DNA of 64,000 nucleotides. Origin: Sulfurospirillum diekertiae. GTDB lineage: Bacteria; Campylobacterota; Campylobacteria; Campylobacterales; Sulfurospirillaceae. How positions within the stretch are numbered: position 1 is the first letter of the stretch; each line of letters begins with the position of its first letter. Position numbers and translations under genes: made by a program. The notes beneath the pieces were generated by a model. The model made no database searches and was not told where the DNA came from. It saw only the letters and a list, made by a program, of their open reading frames with translations. Positions 1 to 8,344 of the stretch are shown piece after piece. The DNA lies in NCBI RefSeq assembly GCF_002309535.1, contig NZ_CP023275.1:2108001-2172000 (forward strand). The letters run 5' to 3'.

Positions 1-73
1 TAATTTGGAACATTATAACGTTATTACCTTAATAGCTATAACGCTTTATGTTTATTTTTTGATCATTTAAAGC

Positions 74-96
74 AAAGTGGCTATTTTAGCCATTTT
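74..96 (+). terminator. hairpin with T run, likely terminator
   Basis: The arms TGGCTA and TAGCCA pair perfectly around a 3-nt loop, are extended by four A-T or G-T pairs and are followed by T4. This fits a rho-independent terminator for a gene to the left of the window. No RNA data are available, so the role is inferred. Confidence 0.5.
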
Positions 97-121
97 AAAA
101 GGTAATTTTTAAGAAACTTTA

Positions 122-127
122 TATAAA
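122..127 (+). promoter_or_regulatory. candidate -10 box for the carboxypeptidase gene
   Basis: TATAAA lies 32 nt upstream of the ATG at 160. Campylobacterota sigma-70 promoters often have a clear -10 and a weak -35, as here. Weak evidence on its own. Confidence 0.35.
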
Positions 128-159
128 ATGATTAAATAAATCCTTCAAAAAAGAGCAGC

Positions 160-1083
160 ATGACACAAAAAATTTTATCGCTTATCTGCGGCGCATGTAT
201 TATTACCTCATCTCTGAGCGCAGCTTATCTTGACAAAGAGACTGCCGATCGTATTAAACGTAATACGGATTCTATTATTGCTAAAGACCTTAATAGTAAA
301 CAACTTATTTTTGCCAAAGATGAGCAAAAAATTAACCAACCTGCTAGTTTAACCAAGATTATGACGGCAATGCTTGCGATAGAAAGTGGCAGAATGAACG
401 ATGTCGTCACGATTACGCGTGAGATGATTCAAGTTGAACCTACCAAAGCAGGTCTTAGAGTGGGTGAGAGATTTTATCTTAGAGATCTTGTTAAAGCAGC
501 AATGGTGATGTCAGCAAATGATGCGGCCATGAGCATTGGCGTTTACTTAGGCGATGGTGATGTCGATAAGTTTGTAGGTATGATGAACAGAAAAGCAAAA
601 GCAATTGGCATGAGAAATACCAACTTCACAAATCCTTGTGGTTTTGATAGTAGTAATTTTGGGCACCACTACTCTACTGCACTGGATCTTTTAACCCTTA
701 GTGAATATGCCATTAAAAACAACGCATTTAATGATATGGCAAAACTCAAACGTCATGATTTTCAAGCCGTCAATACGAAGCGTAAATATGCGGCTTACAC
801 GCATAATAAACTCCTTAACAATTATAAATATGCCGTAGGAATTAAAACAGGATATACCCAAAAAGCGGGGCCTTGTCTCATTGCACGCGCTAAAAAAGAC
901 AACAAAGATATTTTAGTCGTTATGCTTAACTCTGAACACCGCTGGAACGATATTAAAACAATTTTTGAAGATGTTTTACCTGATCTTACCGAAACAAAAA
1001 GTAGCTCTCACAAAGTCATTTCTCATTCTAAAAGCACGAAGAAAATAGTATCAACGAAAAGAAAAGCTCATAAAATATCTTAA
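160..1083 (+). CDS. D-alanyl-D-alanine carboxypeptidase (peptidase S11, PBP5-like)
   Basis: This is a penicillin-binding protein that trims the terminal D-Ala from peptidoglycan pentapeptides in the periplasm. Residues 1-21 form a signal peptide ending near Ser-Ala-Ala. The three active-site motifs of the serine DD-peptidase fold are present: SLTK at 63-66 (nucleophile Ser63), SAN at 118-120 and KTG at 229-231. At 307 aa it is shorter than E. coli DacA. Instead of a clear C-terminal amphipathic membrane anchor it ends in a Lys/Ser-rich tail (about 270-307), so anchoring may differ. It is monocistronic, with a hairpin on each side. Which dac paralogue it corresponds to cannot be settled from sequence alone. 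Confidence 0.9.
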   Translation: MTQKILSLICGACIITSSLSAAYLDKETADRIKRNTDSIIAKDLNSKQLIFAKDEQKINQPASLTKIMTAMLAIESGRMNDVVTITREMIQVEPTKAGLRVGERFYLRDLVKAAMVMSANDAAMSIGVYLGDGDVDKFVGMMNRKAKAIGMRNTNFTNPCGFDSSNFGHHYSTALDLLTLSEYAIKNNAFNDMAKLKRHDFQAVNTKRKYAAYTHNKLLNNYKYAVGIKTGYTQKAGPCLIARAKKDNKDILVVMLNSEHRWNDIKTIFEDVLPDLTETKSSSHKVISHSKSTKKIVSTKRKAHKIS

Positions 1084-1103
1084 GGCTTGTCACAAGACAA
1101 GCC
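1084..1103. terminator. terminator between convergent dac-type gene and proC
   Basis: GGCTTGTC and GACAAGCC form a perfect 8-bp stem with a 4-nt loop directly after the + strand stop codon, followed by a T-rich stretch. It lies between convergent genes and may act in both directions. Confidence 0.75.
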
Positions 1104-1116
1104 CTTTAGGCTTCTT

Positions 1117-1863
1117 CTATTTTGAAAAACCCTTTGCTCTCTCATACGATGCTTCCATCGCTTTTATAAAACTATCTCTCACTTTTCCTTCTTCCAATTT
1201 TGCATACCCAGCAGCCGTTGTTCCTGATGGCGACATCACTTTATCTTTCAAGAGTGCTGGATGTTCTGTTTTAAGTACTTCACCAACCCCTTCAAAAAGT
1301 GTTGCAATGTATTGATACGTGATTTCACGCTTCATCCCTAGGTTGACCGCACCATCACTTAAGGCTTCAGCAACGAGTGCAATCCACGCTGGAGCTGAAC
1401 CTGAAAGACCTGTTGCGATGTCTAGCTCTTTTTCACTCTCTAACCAAAAACAGCGACCAATGGAGCTAAGTACATCCATTGCCTCATCTTTTAAAGCAAC
1501 ATCACCGCACAATGACGTAGCAGATTTTCGTACTAGCGCTGCCATATTTGGCATAGAGCGAATGTAATGCTTTGCCATAATGCCCGATTTGAGTTTTTCC
1601 AAATTAATGCCAGCCATAATGGAAATAACACCCTCTGCAATCCCTTTCGTGTGCAGCGTTCCAAAGGATTGAGGTTTAATGGCAAGAATAACAAGATACC
1701 CTTCCAATGAGGGAATTTCATGCACGATTTTGATGGTGGGATAGAGTTCTTGTAACTCTTTAGCGCGTGGGGGATATGCCTCTACCACCGTAATATCTTT
1801 TACATGTAAACCTTGAAGCATCGCTCCACCCATATTGCCGGCACCAATTAAAAGTAATTTCAT
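1117..1863 (-). CDS. proC: pyrroline-5-carboxylate reductase
   Basis: Catalyses the last step of proline synthesis, NAD(P)H-dependent reduction of pyrroline-5-carboxylate, in the cytoplasm. The N-terminal Rossmann motif GAGNMG is present. The C-terminal dimerisation domain has the family's GLSGSAPAW and SPSGTTAAG signatures. Two ATG codons lie 6 nt apart. AGGA sits too close to the first (1869) and at good spacing from the second, so I choose 1863 (248 aa). The N-terminal coding sequence contains one TTTACATGTAAA palindrome, read as Leu-His-Val-Lys. It is convergent with the carboxypeptidase gene and separated from the next minus-strand gene by about 30 bp. Confidence 0.93.
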   Translation of the reverse strand: MKLLLIGAGNMGGAMLQGLHVKDITVVEAYPPRAKELQELYPTIKIVHEIPSLEGYLVILAIKPQSFGTLHTKGIAEGVISIMAGINLEKLKSGIMAKHYIRSMPNMAALVRKSATSLCGDVALKDEAMDVLSSIGRCFWLESEKELDIATGLSGSAPAWIALVAEALSDGAVNLGMKREITYQYIATLFEGVGEVLKTEHPALLKDKVMSPSGTTAAGYAKLEEGKVRDSFIKAMEASYERAKGFSK

Positions 1864-1901
1864 TGACATTCCTATGCTAATTTAGAAGAATTATAGCGCA
1901 T

Positions 1902-3122
1902 TTATTGGTAACGAAGTGCCTCAATAGGCTCTAAATTTGCCGCTTTACGCGCTGGATAGAACCCGAAAAAGACACCAACACCTGTTGCCACTAAAAAAGA
2001 GATCACAATAGAATTTTGTGTAATCACCACGCTAATCGGAAAGAAATGTGCCACAGTATAAGCACCGCCCACGCCAACGCAGACTCCAATCAAACAGCCA
2101 ATGATGGAAATCATCAAAGCCTCAAGTAAAAACTGCACTAAAATATGATTTTGCTTCGCACCAATGGCGATGCGAATACCAATTTCCCGTGTGCGCTCAG
2201 TGACAGAAACCAACATAATATTCATGATACCAATACCGCCCACTAACAACGAGATCGAAGCAATCGCGGCTAACATCAATGACATCGCTTTAGTCGTCTT
2301 TTCAGCTGTATTAGCAAGAGCGGTGAGGTTACGAATAGTAAAGTCATCTTCGGCACTCTCACGCAGTTTATGGCGTTGACGCAAAAGCTGTGCCATCGCT
2401 TCTTCTGCTTGATCCATTGTCTCTTCAGAGCGCCCTTGCACCATAATAAACCGCACCGTACCTTTGAACTGACTTCCAAATAACTTTGTTTGCGCCGTAG
2501 TGATTGGAACCATCGCCGTATCATCTTGATCGCGCCCATCTAAGCTCTGTCCTTTTTTAGCCAGAACTCCCACCACAATATAAGGACTGTTTTTAATCCG
2601 AATCGTCTTTCCCACAGAAGATTCATCACCAAAAAGATTTTCAGCAACGGTTTTGCCCAGAACAACAACACGTGTTGCGCCTCTGACATCCGAATCCATA
2701 AAAGAGTAACCACTTTCAATCGCCCAATCACGCACTTGAAAAAATGAGGGCGTTGTTCCTATGACTTGAGTGTTCCAGTTTGCAGACTGGTAAACCATTT
2801 GAGCAGAACCCGATGAGACAGGAGCCGTTGCAGCAATGTTATCAATCTCCTCCATTGCCGTTGCATCCGATATGGTCAGTGTTTGCACCGCACCACTTCC
2901 GATACGTACACCGCCTGACGTCATTGAACCTGCAAGTACAATAAAAAGGTTACTCCCCATCGAAGCAATAGACTCTTTCACTTTGGCTTGCGTTCCAGCC
3001 CCAATGGATGACATCAAAATAACAGCACCGACACCAATGACCATACCCAGCATCGTTAAAAAGGTACGAAGTCTATTGGCACCCATCGCACTCCATGCTT
3101 CAGCCAACATGATAAATGTCAT
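1902..3122 (-). CDS. MacB-type ABC transporter permease (FtsX/MacB family)
   Basis: Membrane subunit of a tripartite efflux pump. The order is transmembrane segment 1 (about 15-40), a MacB-type periplasmic domain (about 45-270), and a C-terminal FtsX domain with three more hydrophobic segments after residue 280. The cytoplasmic coupling stretch TERTREIGIRIAIGA is typical of MacB and LolC/E. In E. coli MacB the ATPase and permease are fused; here they are two genes overlapping by 4 nt (3119-3122). The upstream genes encode the periplasmic adaptor and the outer-membrane channel, which points to drug, peptide or siderophore export rather than lipoprotein sorting. The substrate is unknown. Confidence 0.88.
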   Translation of the reverse strand: MTFIMLAEAWSAMGANRLRTFLTMLGMVIGVGAVILMSSIGAGTQAKVKESIASMGSNLFIVLAGSMTSGGVRIGSGAVQTLTISDATAMEEIDNIAATAPVSSGSAQMVYQSANWNTQVIGTTPSFFQVRDWAIESGYSFMDSDVRGATRVVVLGKTVAENLFGDESSVGKTIRIKNSPYIVVGVLAKKGQSLDGRDQDDTAMVPITTAQTKLFGSQFKGTVRFIMVQGRSEETMDQAEEAMAQLLRQRHKLRESAEDDFTIRNLTALANTAEKTTKAMSLMLAAIASISLLVGGIGIMNIMLVSVTERTREIGIRIAIGAKQNHILVQFLLEALMISIIGCLIGVCVGVGGAYTVAHFFPISVVITQNSIVISFLVATGVGVFFGFYPARKAANLEPIEALRYQ

Positions 3123-3829
3123 TGTGCTTTCTCCATCATCCGTGCAGTTGGACCATCGTGTTGTATTTTGCCATCCACAAAATTAACCAGTCGTTTGGCA
3201 TTCTCGGCAATATCGGGTTCATGTGTGACTAACACAACCGTAATGCCCTCTTTTTCATTGAGATCACTAAAAAGTTGCATAATCTCTTGACTCGTTTTAG
3301 TATCAAGATTTCCTGTAGGCTCATCCGCTAAAATGAGTTTTGGGTTATTGATAAGGGCACGAGCGATGGCAACACGTTGCTGCTGACCTCCTGAAATATG
3401 TGTAGGAAGGTAGGTTCCAAAGGCTTCCAATCCCACATTTTTAAGCATCATTTTTGCTCTTTCTCTGCGCTCATGTAGACTCACTCCAGCATACACCAAA
3501 GGCAATGCAACATTGTCAATCAGGCTTTTGCGTGGCAACAAATTGAAACCTTGAAAAACAAACCCAATAACCGTATTACGAAGTGTTGCGAGATCATTTT
3601 TACTTAAAGAAGTTGTATTGGTTTGATTGAGAAAATACTCTCCCGAAGTTGCTTTATCAAGGCAACCCAGAATGTTCATAAAGGTTGATTTACCTGAGCC
3701 TGATGGTCCCATAATTGCTACAAATTCACCACTTTGAATGGTCATATCAACCCCTTTTAACACACACACTTCTCCCGCATCGGTATAATAATTTTTCGTT
3801 AAATGCGTGATTTGGATGACTTCATTCAT
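3119..3829 (-). CDS. ABC transporter ATP-binding protein (MacB/LolD type)
   Basis: Cytoplasmic ATPase that powers the adjacent permease. Walker A is GPSGSGKST at 41-49. The signature is SGGQQQ at 146-151 and Walker B is LILADE at 165-170, followed by PTGNLD, which is characteristic of the LolD/MacB/FtsE class. Length is 236 aa, normal for a stand-alone subunit. It abuts the adaptor gene (shared boundary at 3829) and overlaps the permease gene by 4 nt, so the three are very likely co-translated. Confidence 0.9.
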   Translation of the reverse strand: MNEVIQITHLTKNYYTDAGEVCVLKGVDMTIQSGEFVAIMGPSGSGKSTFMNILGCLDKATSGEYFLNQTNTTSLSKNDLATLRNTVIGFVFQGFNLLPRKSLIDNVALPLVYAGVSLHERRERAKMMLKNVGLEAFGTYLPTHISGGQQQRVAIARALINNPKLILADEPTGNLDTKTSQEIMQLFSDLNEKEGITVVLVTHEPDIAENAKRLVNFVDGKIQHDGPTARMMEKAQ

Positions 3830-5013
3830 TAGAAGGGTCTTCCCATTGGACCACCTACTGCGGCTGCTTTTGCAAAAGCTTTTGACTCTTCAAGGATGAT
3901 TTTATCACCTGCTTTAAGTTCATCGCTCACGATCTCAGTAAAACGATTATCGCTAATCCCTGTCGTCACTTTAATGGCTTTTGGCTCACCGTTTTCAAAC
4001 ACATACAATACGCCAGTATTTGGTTCTTTTCTTTCTTTTTTAGCTTTTTGAGTATCGCCTGTTCCTTTGGGCGACATTTCTGTGGGCTTATAACGCAGTG
4101 CCGCATTGGGAACAACCAAAACATTTTTGCGCTCCGCCAAAATGACATTCACATACGCCGTCATGCCAGGGGCTAAGATTTCATCTGGATTTTTGAGGGT
4201 TACAACCACATCATAGGTGACAACATTGGAAACGGTTGTGGCATTCAGCCTAACTTGTTTGACAACACCGGTGAAAGCGTTATTGGGAAACGCATCAACT
4301 GCAAAATTAACGTTCTGCCCCACTTTGATGCGACCAATGTCGGCTTCTGCAAAGTTGGAGTCAATCTGCATTTCACGAAGATCTTGCGCGATTTTAAACA
4401 GTACCGGCGCTTGCAAACTTGCTGCCACTGTCTGACCTACATCAATTTGTCGATCAACCACAACACCCGAAACGGGAGAGCGCACAATCGTATACCCTTG
4501 ATTGGTACGGTCTTTTTGAGACTGTGCACGCGCTAAATCAAGTGCGGCACGAGCCGACTTTAAGGCTTGCACCGAAGAGTCCAACTCTTGTTTCGAGATA
4601 TACTCTTTTGAAAAAAGTTCCCGCGATCTTTTTTCATTGGCAACAGCAAGCTCCAGTGAGGCTTCAGCACTTTTAACACTCGCCGCACTTTGTGCCGCTT
4701 GTGCATCTAAAAGAGCGGGGTCAAGCTCAGCCAAAATTTGTCCTTCCGTAACACGATCATTAAAATCAACGTAAAGTTTAATCACCTTTCCAGAGACTTG
4801 CGTACCTACCGTTACCAAAACCAAAGGGTTGAGTGTGCCATTGGCAGCAACACTTTGTGTGATGTCACCTAGTTCTAACGTGTGAAATTTATATTTTGCT
4901 TCAAGGGGTGGTTTCGTGTAGATTTCCCACGCTTTATAGCCACCCAAACCAACAGCGATTAGGACGATCAAAAGGGTCAATTTATGTAACAGTATCGTTT
5001 TTAAAAAGTTCAT
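3829..5013 (-). CDS. periplasmic adaptor of efflux pump (MacA/HlyD family)
   Basis: Membrane-fusion protein linking the inner-membrane transporter to the outer-membrane channel. One N-terminal membrane segment (about 10-27) is followed by a split biotinyl/lipoyl domain (ends near VGTQVSGKV and TIVRSPVSGVVVDRQ), an Ala-rich coiled-coil hairpin (about 105-165) and a beta-barrel domain. An Ala/Gly-rich tail follows. The protein has 394 aa, normal for MacA. Its start overlaps the TolC-like gene stop by 4 nt (ATGA). The domain order and the neighbours make the call firm; the substrate is not visible. Confidence 0.9.
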   Translation of the reverse strand: MNFLKTILLHKLTLLIVLIAVGLGGYKAWEIYTKPPLEAKYKFHTLELGDITQSVAANGTLNPLVLVTVGTQVSGKVIKLYVDFNDRVTEGQILAELDPALLDAQAAQSAASVKSAEASLELAVANEKRSRELFSKEYISKQELDSSVQALKSARAALDLARAQSQKDRTNQGYTIVRSPVSGVVVDRQIDVGQTVAASLQAPVLFKIAQDLREMQIDSNFAEADIGRIKVGQNVNFAVDAFPNNAFTGVVKQVRLNATTVSNVVTYDVVVTLKNPDEILAPGMTAYVNVILAERKNVLVVPNAALRYKPTEMSPKGTGDTQKAKKERKEPNTGVLYVFENGEPKAIKVTTGISDNRFTEIVSDELKAGDKIILEESKAFAKAAAVGGPMGRPF

Positions 5014-6368
5014 GGTTGTCCTTTTATCGTTGAAAAATCAAGTGAGCCCATCGCTTTAGCAAGGCTCGCTTTGGTAATGTACCAATTATAGAGTGACTGA
5101 ATGTACTGCTGTTTGGCACTGGCAAGCGCACTTTGAGCACTGAGGAGATCAAGGATCGTGCCCACTCCTGCTTTATACCGACCCAGAGCAAGGTCATAGG
5201 AAGCTTGTGCACTCGCAACCAAGTCGCTACTCGTGCGTGTTGCTTGGGTTTCACTGATTAACGTTTGATACGTTTGATAAACCTCTAAATTGGCACTTTG
5301 AGAAAGTTTATCATACTCTGCTTCATTTATTTTGAGCTGTTGTTGCGCTGCTTGCACTTTATACTTGGTATTAAACCCTGTAAAGATGGGAATGCTCACA
5401 TAAAGTCCGATGCTAGAGGTTCGCTGTGCGGTATCAAAAACGGTATTGGTGTGTCCTGACGTTGCAGAGAGTGAAAAAGTAGGCATGTTGTCTGCTTTGG
5501 CTGCTTTTATATTGGCTTCTGCTGCTTTAATCTTTGCACCTGCTGCCATAAGATCGGGTCGAAGTTTTTGTGCTTCTTCCATCAACGCCCTTATATTGCT
5601 TTCAAACACTTCACTGGGGATATCCAGCTTGGGTGTTTGAAGCTGTAAGGTTGTATCGGGAAGAAGTCCTAAAACACTGGCAAGCGTTCCTTGTGCACTT
5701 TTGACATTGCCCTCGGCTTGAATACGGTTTAGCATCGCTTGTGAATACGCCGTTTGAGCTTGCAAAGTGTCCGCGGGTGTGGCTGTTCCTACCGTGTAGC
5801 GTGTCTTGGCTGCATTGAGGCTCTCTAATGCGGAGCGTTCAGCCTCGCGGCTAGCTTCGAGGGAAGCATTCGAGCCAAACAAGGCATAGTACGCTTGGAT
5901 GGCAGAGAGAAATACGGTTTGAATCGTATCGTTTTCCGAAAAGAGTGCTACATCGAGCAGTGATTTTGCATTGTCATAGGTTGCATCACGTTTGCCAAAA
6001 TCATAGAGCAAATAGGAAAGCGTTACGCCAACGTTTTCTTGATTTCCTGTTTGGGTTTCACTGCTTTCAGCCCTGAGAATGGAACCCGTTGCGCTCAGTG
6101 TTGGCAAATACGCCGAGCGACTCACTCCCACTTGTGCGGCTTGGTAGAGCGATGTTTGCCAGGCTATTTTGGTCTGCGGATTGTTGCACAACGCACTCAT
6201 AACCACATCCGATAAACCCAATGTTTTTCGTACATCGATGGTTGCACACGATGCTAATTTGGCTTGTTGATTTGGAACGAGTGCATGGGTATTCAATGGA
6301 TCGAACTCCTCCGCACCAAGCATACTCATGATGCCAAAAACCATACACCCTAGTAACTTCAACTGCAT
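5010..6368 (-). CDS. TolC-like outer-membrane efflux protein
   Basis: Outer-membrane channel of the tripartite pump, first gene of the operon. A signal peptide of about 19 residues precedes two OEP repeats rich in Ala, Gln and Ser with long helical heptads. The motifs RYTVGTATPADTLQAQ and RYKAGVGTILDLLSAQ are the paired family signatures of TolC. Length is 452 aa. The downstream order channel-adaptor-ATPase-permease with 4-nt overlaps indicates one transcript. The -10 candidate is at 6400-6405. Confidence 0.9.
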   Translation of the reverse strand: MQLKLLGCMVFGIMSMLGAEEFDPLNTHALVPNQQAKLASCATIDVRKTLGLSDVVMSALCNNPQTKIAWQTSLYQAAQVGVSRSAYLPTLSATGSILRAESSETQTGNQENVGVTLSYLLYDFGKRDATYDNAKSLLDVALFSENDTIQTVFLSAIQAYYALFGSNASLEASREAERSALESLNAAKTRYTVGTATPADTLQAQTAYSQAMLNRIQAEGNVKSAQGTLASVLGLLPDTTLQLQTPKLDIPSEVFESNIRALMEEAQKLRPDLMAAGAKIKAAEANIKAAKADNMPTFSLSATSGHTNTVFDTAQRTSSIGLYVSIPIFTGFNTKYKVQAAQQQLKINEAEYDKLSQSANLEVYQTYQTLISETQATRTSSDLVASAQASYDLALGRYKAGVGTILDLLSAQSALASAKQQYIQSLYNWYITKASLAKAMGSLDFSTIKGQP

Positions 6369-6399
6369 TGGTATCCTTACGTAATGGACTCTTGATTTT

Positions 6400-6405
6400 A
6401 TTATA
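6400..6405 (-). promoter_or_regulatory. candidate -10 box for the efflux operon
   Basis: On the minus strand this reads TATAAT, about 32 nt ahead of the TolC-like start. It lies in a divergent intergenic region that also holds one palindrome TTTACATGTAAT at 6441-6452. Confidence 0.45.
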
Positions 6406-6512
6406 CTACGTTAATAGTAACATGAATTTGCTAACACTTCTTTACATGTAATACTTTAGTTTTAGTTTGGTTGTATACTTAGATCATAGAAATGATTTTG
6501 CAAGGAGTTCCT

Positions 6513-7304
6513 ATGTCTTCGTCATTCTCTTTGGTATCCATATCCCTTCCAACCCCTTTTGCTAAACATGAAATAGAAACACTGCTGGATTGCTCTTTAA
6601 AAAAAGGAATCGAAAAAGCCTTTTACTGGCAATACCGTGAAACGTTCTTAGTCTATACCCAATTCAATGTCCTCACCTTTATCAACTGGGGAAAAGAGTC
6701 CATCTATAAAGCGCTTACCAAACTGGGTTTAAAGCATGCAGATACGTTTGAACAGCACACTATTTTTCAAGACTACCCAATTCTCATCGATCCCGATTTA
6801 GACGTTACATGTAAAGTCAGTAATGAAAGAATTATCCTAAAAGAACCTCTCTCGCTTTACCTGATCATCATTGCGCTTGTTGTCTCTCAAAGTGTTGGAC
6901 TGGAAAAGTATGAGCAAGACCTCAACGTCCATTTTGATAAGAGCCAACAACTGCTCGATCTCACCCAAAGTTACGCACTGCTCAAACGTTCCAAACTCAT
7001 CGAATTTGCGCGAACATTAATGAATATTCAGCATGGCATGGTCAGTGATCTTTTGTTGTTAGATAAACCCAATATTTTATGGGATAACGAAGAAGCGGAA
7101 AATCTTTACAACAGACTGTCATCAACACTTGAACTCAAAGATCGTTTTGAAATTGTTGAGCATAAACTGACCCACCTCAAAGAGGACATTAGTATGTCGC
7201 TCGATCTTTTTAACCAAAAACACAGTGAATTTTTAGAGTGGATTATTATAGGATTGATCGGTTTTGAAATCGTAATGGGGCTGATCGAATTTTTTAAACA
7301 TTAA
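6513..7304 (+). CDS. RMD1/DUF155 family protein
   Basis: 263 aa. The DUF155 (YagE/RMD1) family is known in fungi and bacteria; eukaryotic members are mitochondrial or membrane-associated, and the bacterial role is unclear. The family pattern is visible: a mixed N-terminal half, a central hydrophobic stretch (LYLIIIALVVSQSVGLEKYE), then helices, and a single C-terminal membrane segment (IIIGLIGFEIVMGLIEFF) after the invariant-looking EFLEW. The start at 6513 is chosen because AAGGAG lies 6 nt upstream; an in-frame ATG at 6492 has no such site. One HIP-type palindrome lies at 6804-6815, read as Val-Thr-Cys-Lys. Confidence 0.75.
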   Translation: MSSSFSLVSISLPTPFAKHEIETLLDCSLKKGIEKAFYWQYRETFLVYTQFNVLTFINWGKESIYKALTKLGLKHADTFEQHTIFQDYPILIDPDLDVTCKVSNERIILKEPLSLYLIIIALVVSQSVGLEKYEQDLNVHFDKSQQLLDLTQSYALLKRSKLIEFARTLMNIQHGMVSDLLLLDKPNILWDNEEAENLYNRLSSTLELKDRFEIVEHKLTHLKEDISMSLDLFNQKHSEFLEWIIIGLIGFEIVMGLIEFFKH

Positions 7305-7379
7305 GACTCAGCCACCAATTTTTTGACGATCTTTCGCACGAGTGGAACAACGGTTAAAACCGCAGGAAAGGCGATGAAA

Positions 7380-8207
7380 TCAAACTTTTTCTCCTAAAAT
7401 ACGCACTTCACGTTGTGGGTAAGGGATGGTGATATGGTTTACATGTAAAGTGTTATAGAGGGCAAGATTGACTTCAAATTGTGTCTTAAAATAGCTCTTG
7501 GTCGGAACCCAATAGCGAAGCCCCAATTCAATAGAACTATCGCCAAACTTAGCAATACCTACGACAGGTTTGTGCGTATTGCTGACCTCTTTAAAGCCCG
7601 ATAATACCTCTTTGATCAAGGCAATCGCTTTAGTGGGGTCTTCCTCGTAGGCTACGCCAATACTTGACTCCACAATGCGAAATTCAAAAGAGTTGACCAA
7701 CACATCACCGATCATCTTTTTATTGGGGATGGTGATGAGCTCTTCATCTTCATTGCGAAGCACGGTATAGGAGAGTTTGATCTCTTCTACCACGCCGTAA
7801 AAACTACCGATGGAAAGGGTGTCACCCACTTTAAACGGACGGCTGATGATAAGAAGCACCCCAGCTGCATAGTTCGAAACACTGCCTTGAAGTGCTAAGC
7901 CAGCAGTTAAGGAAACAGCGCCAATAGCCGCGACAAAAGGCGCAATAGAAATGCCTACTTTTCCAAGTGCTATGATGATCATTGCAGCAAAAATCAGCAT
8001 TTTGACGACACTTGCCACAAATTTTGAAAGGGTCATGTCAAAATGATGGCTTTCAAAAAGGCGCATCAAAAGAGTATAGGTATACTTTGCCGCAAACCAT
8101 CCGATAATGACGATAATCAGCGCCCCAATCAGTTGAAAACTATAGTTGGTTAAAAACTCAATAGCGATATTGTAAAACTTTTGAAGGGTTTGCAGTTCTT
8201 TGTCCAT
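7380..8207 (-). CDS. small-conductance mechanosensitive channel (MscS family)
   Basis: Opens on membrane tension to release solutes in hypo-osmotic shock. Three membrane segments lie at about 18-38, 62-85 and 88-115. The third, Gly/Ala-rich helix (VAAIGAVSLTAGLALQGSVSN) lines the pore, followed by the MscS beta domain (SRPFKVGDTLSIG) and the C-terminal cytoplasmic vestibule. At 275 aa it has the size of E. coli MscS. The gene ends at a T5 run (7386-7390 on +). Removing one base there would add about 25 codons with no stop up to the neighbouring gene (see findings). A palindrome TTTACATGTAAA at 7438-7449 encodes Leu-His-Val-Asn. Confidence 0.9.
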   Translation of the reverse strand: MDKELQTLQKFYNIAIEFLTNYSFQLIGALIIVIIGWFAAKYTYTLLMRLFESHHFDMTLSKFVASVVKMLIFAAMIIIALGKVGISIAPFVAAIGAVSLTAGLALQGSVSNYAAGVLLIISRPFKVGDTLSIGSFYGVVEEIKLSYTVLRNEDEELITIPNKKMIGDVLVNSFEFRIVESSIGVAYEEDPTKAIALIKEVLSGFKEVSNTHKPVVGIAKFGDSSIELGLRYWVPTKSYFKTQFEVNLALYNTLHVNHITIPYPQREVRILGEKV

Positions 8208-8235
8208 CTGTTTAACCTTTGCGATGAAGTAAAAT

Positions 8236-8241
8236 ATTATA
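8236..8241 (-). promoter_or_regulatory. candidate -10 box for the MscS gene
   Basis: Reads TATAAT on the minus strand with an upstream TATGC (extended -10 style), 29-34 nt ahead of the MscS start. Confidence 0.45.
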
Positions 8242-8271
8242 GCATAGGATCATTTGAAGGAATAAAAAGTG

Positions 8272-8277
8272 TATAAT
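8272..8277 (+). promoter_or_regulatory. candidate -10 box for the FIST/EAL gene
   Basis: TATAAT preceded by GTG in the divergent region, about 68 nt upstream of the start at 8345. This leaves a 5' leader of roughly 60 nt. Confidence 0.45.
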
Positions 8278-8344
8278 TAGTCTTGCATTTAATAAAAAAT
8301 GAACATAAAATAATCGTTTCTATTCACATAAAAGGGCAAATCTT

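Noticed and set aside
6492-6512. Upstream ATG for the DUF155 gene
   Set aside because: AAGGAG lies between it and the ATG at 6513, at ideal spacing for the latter.
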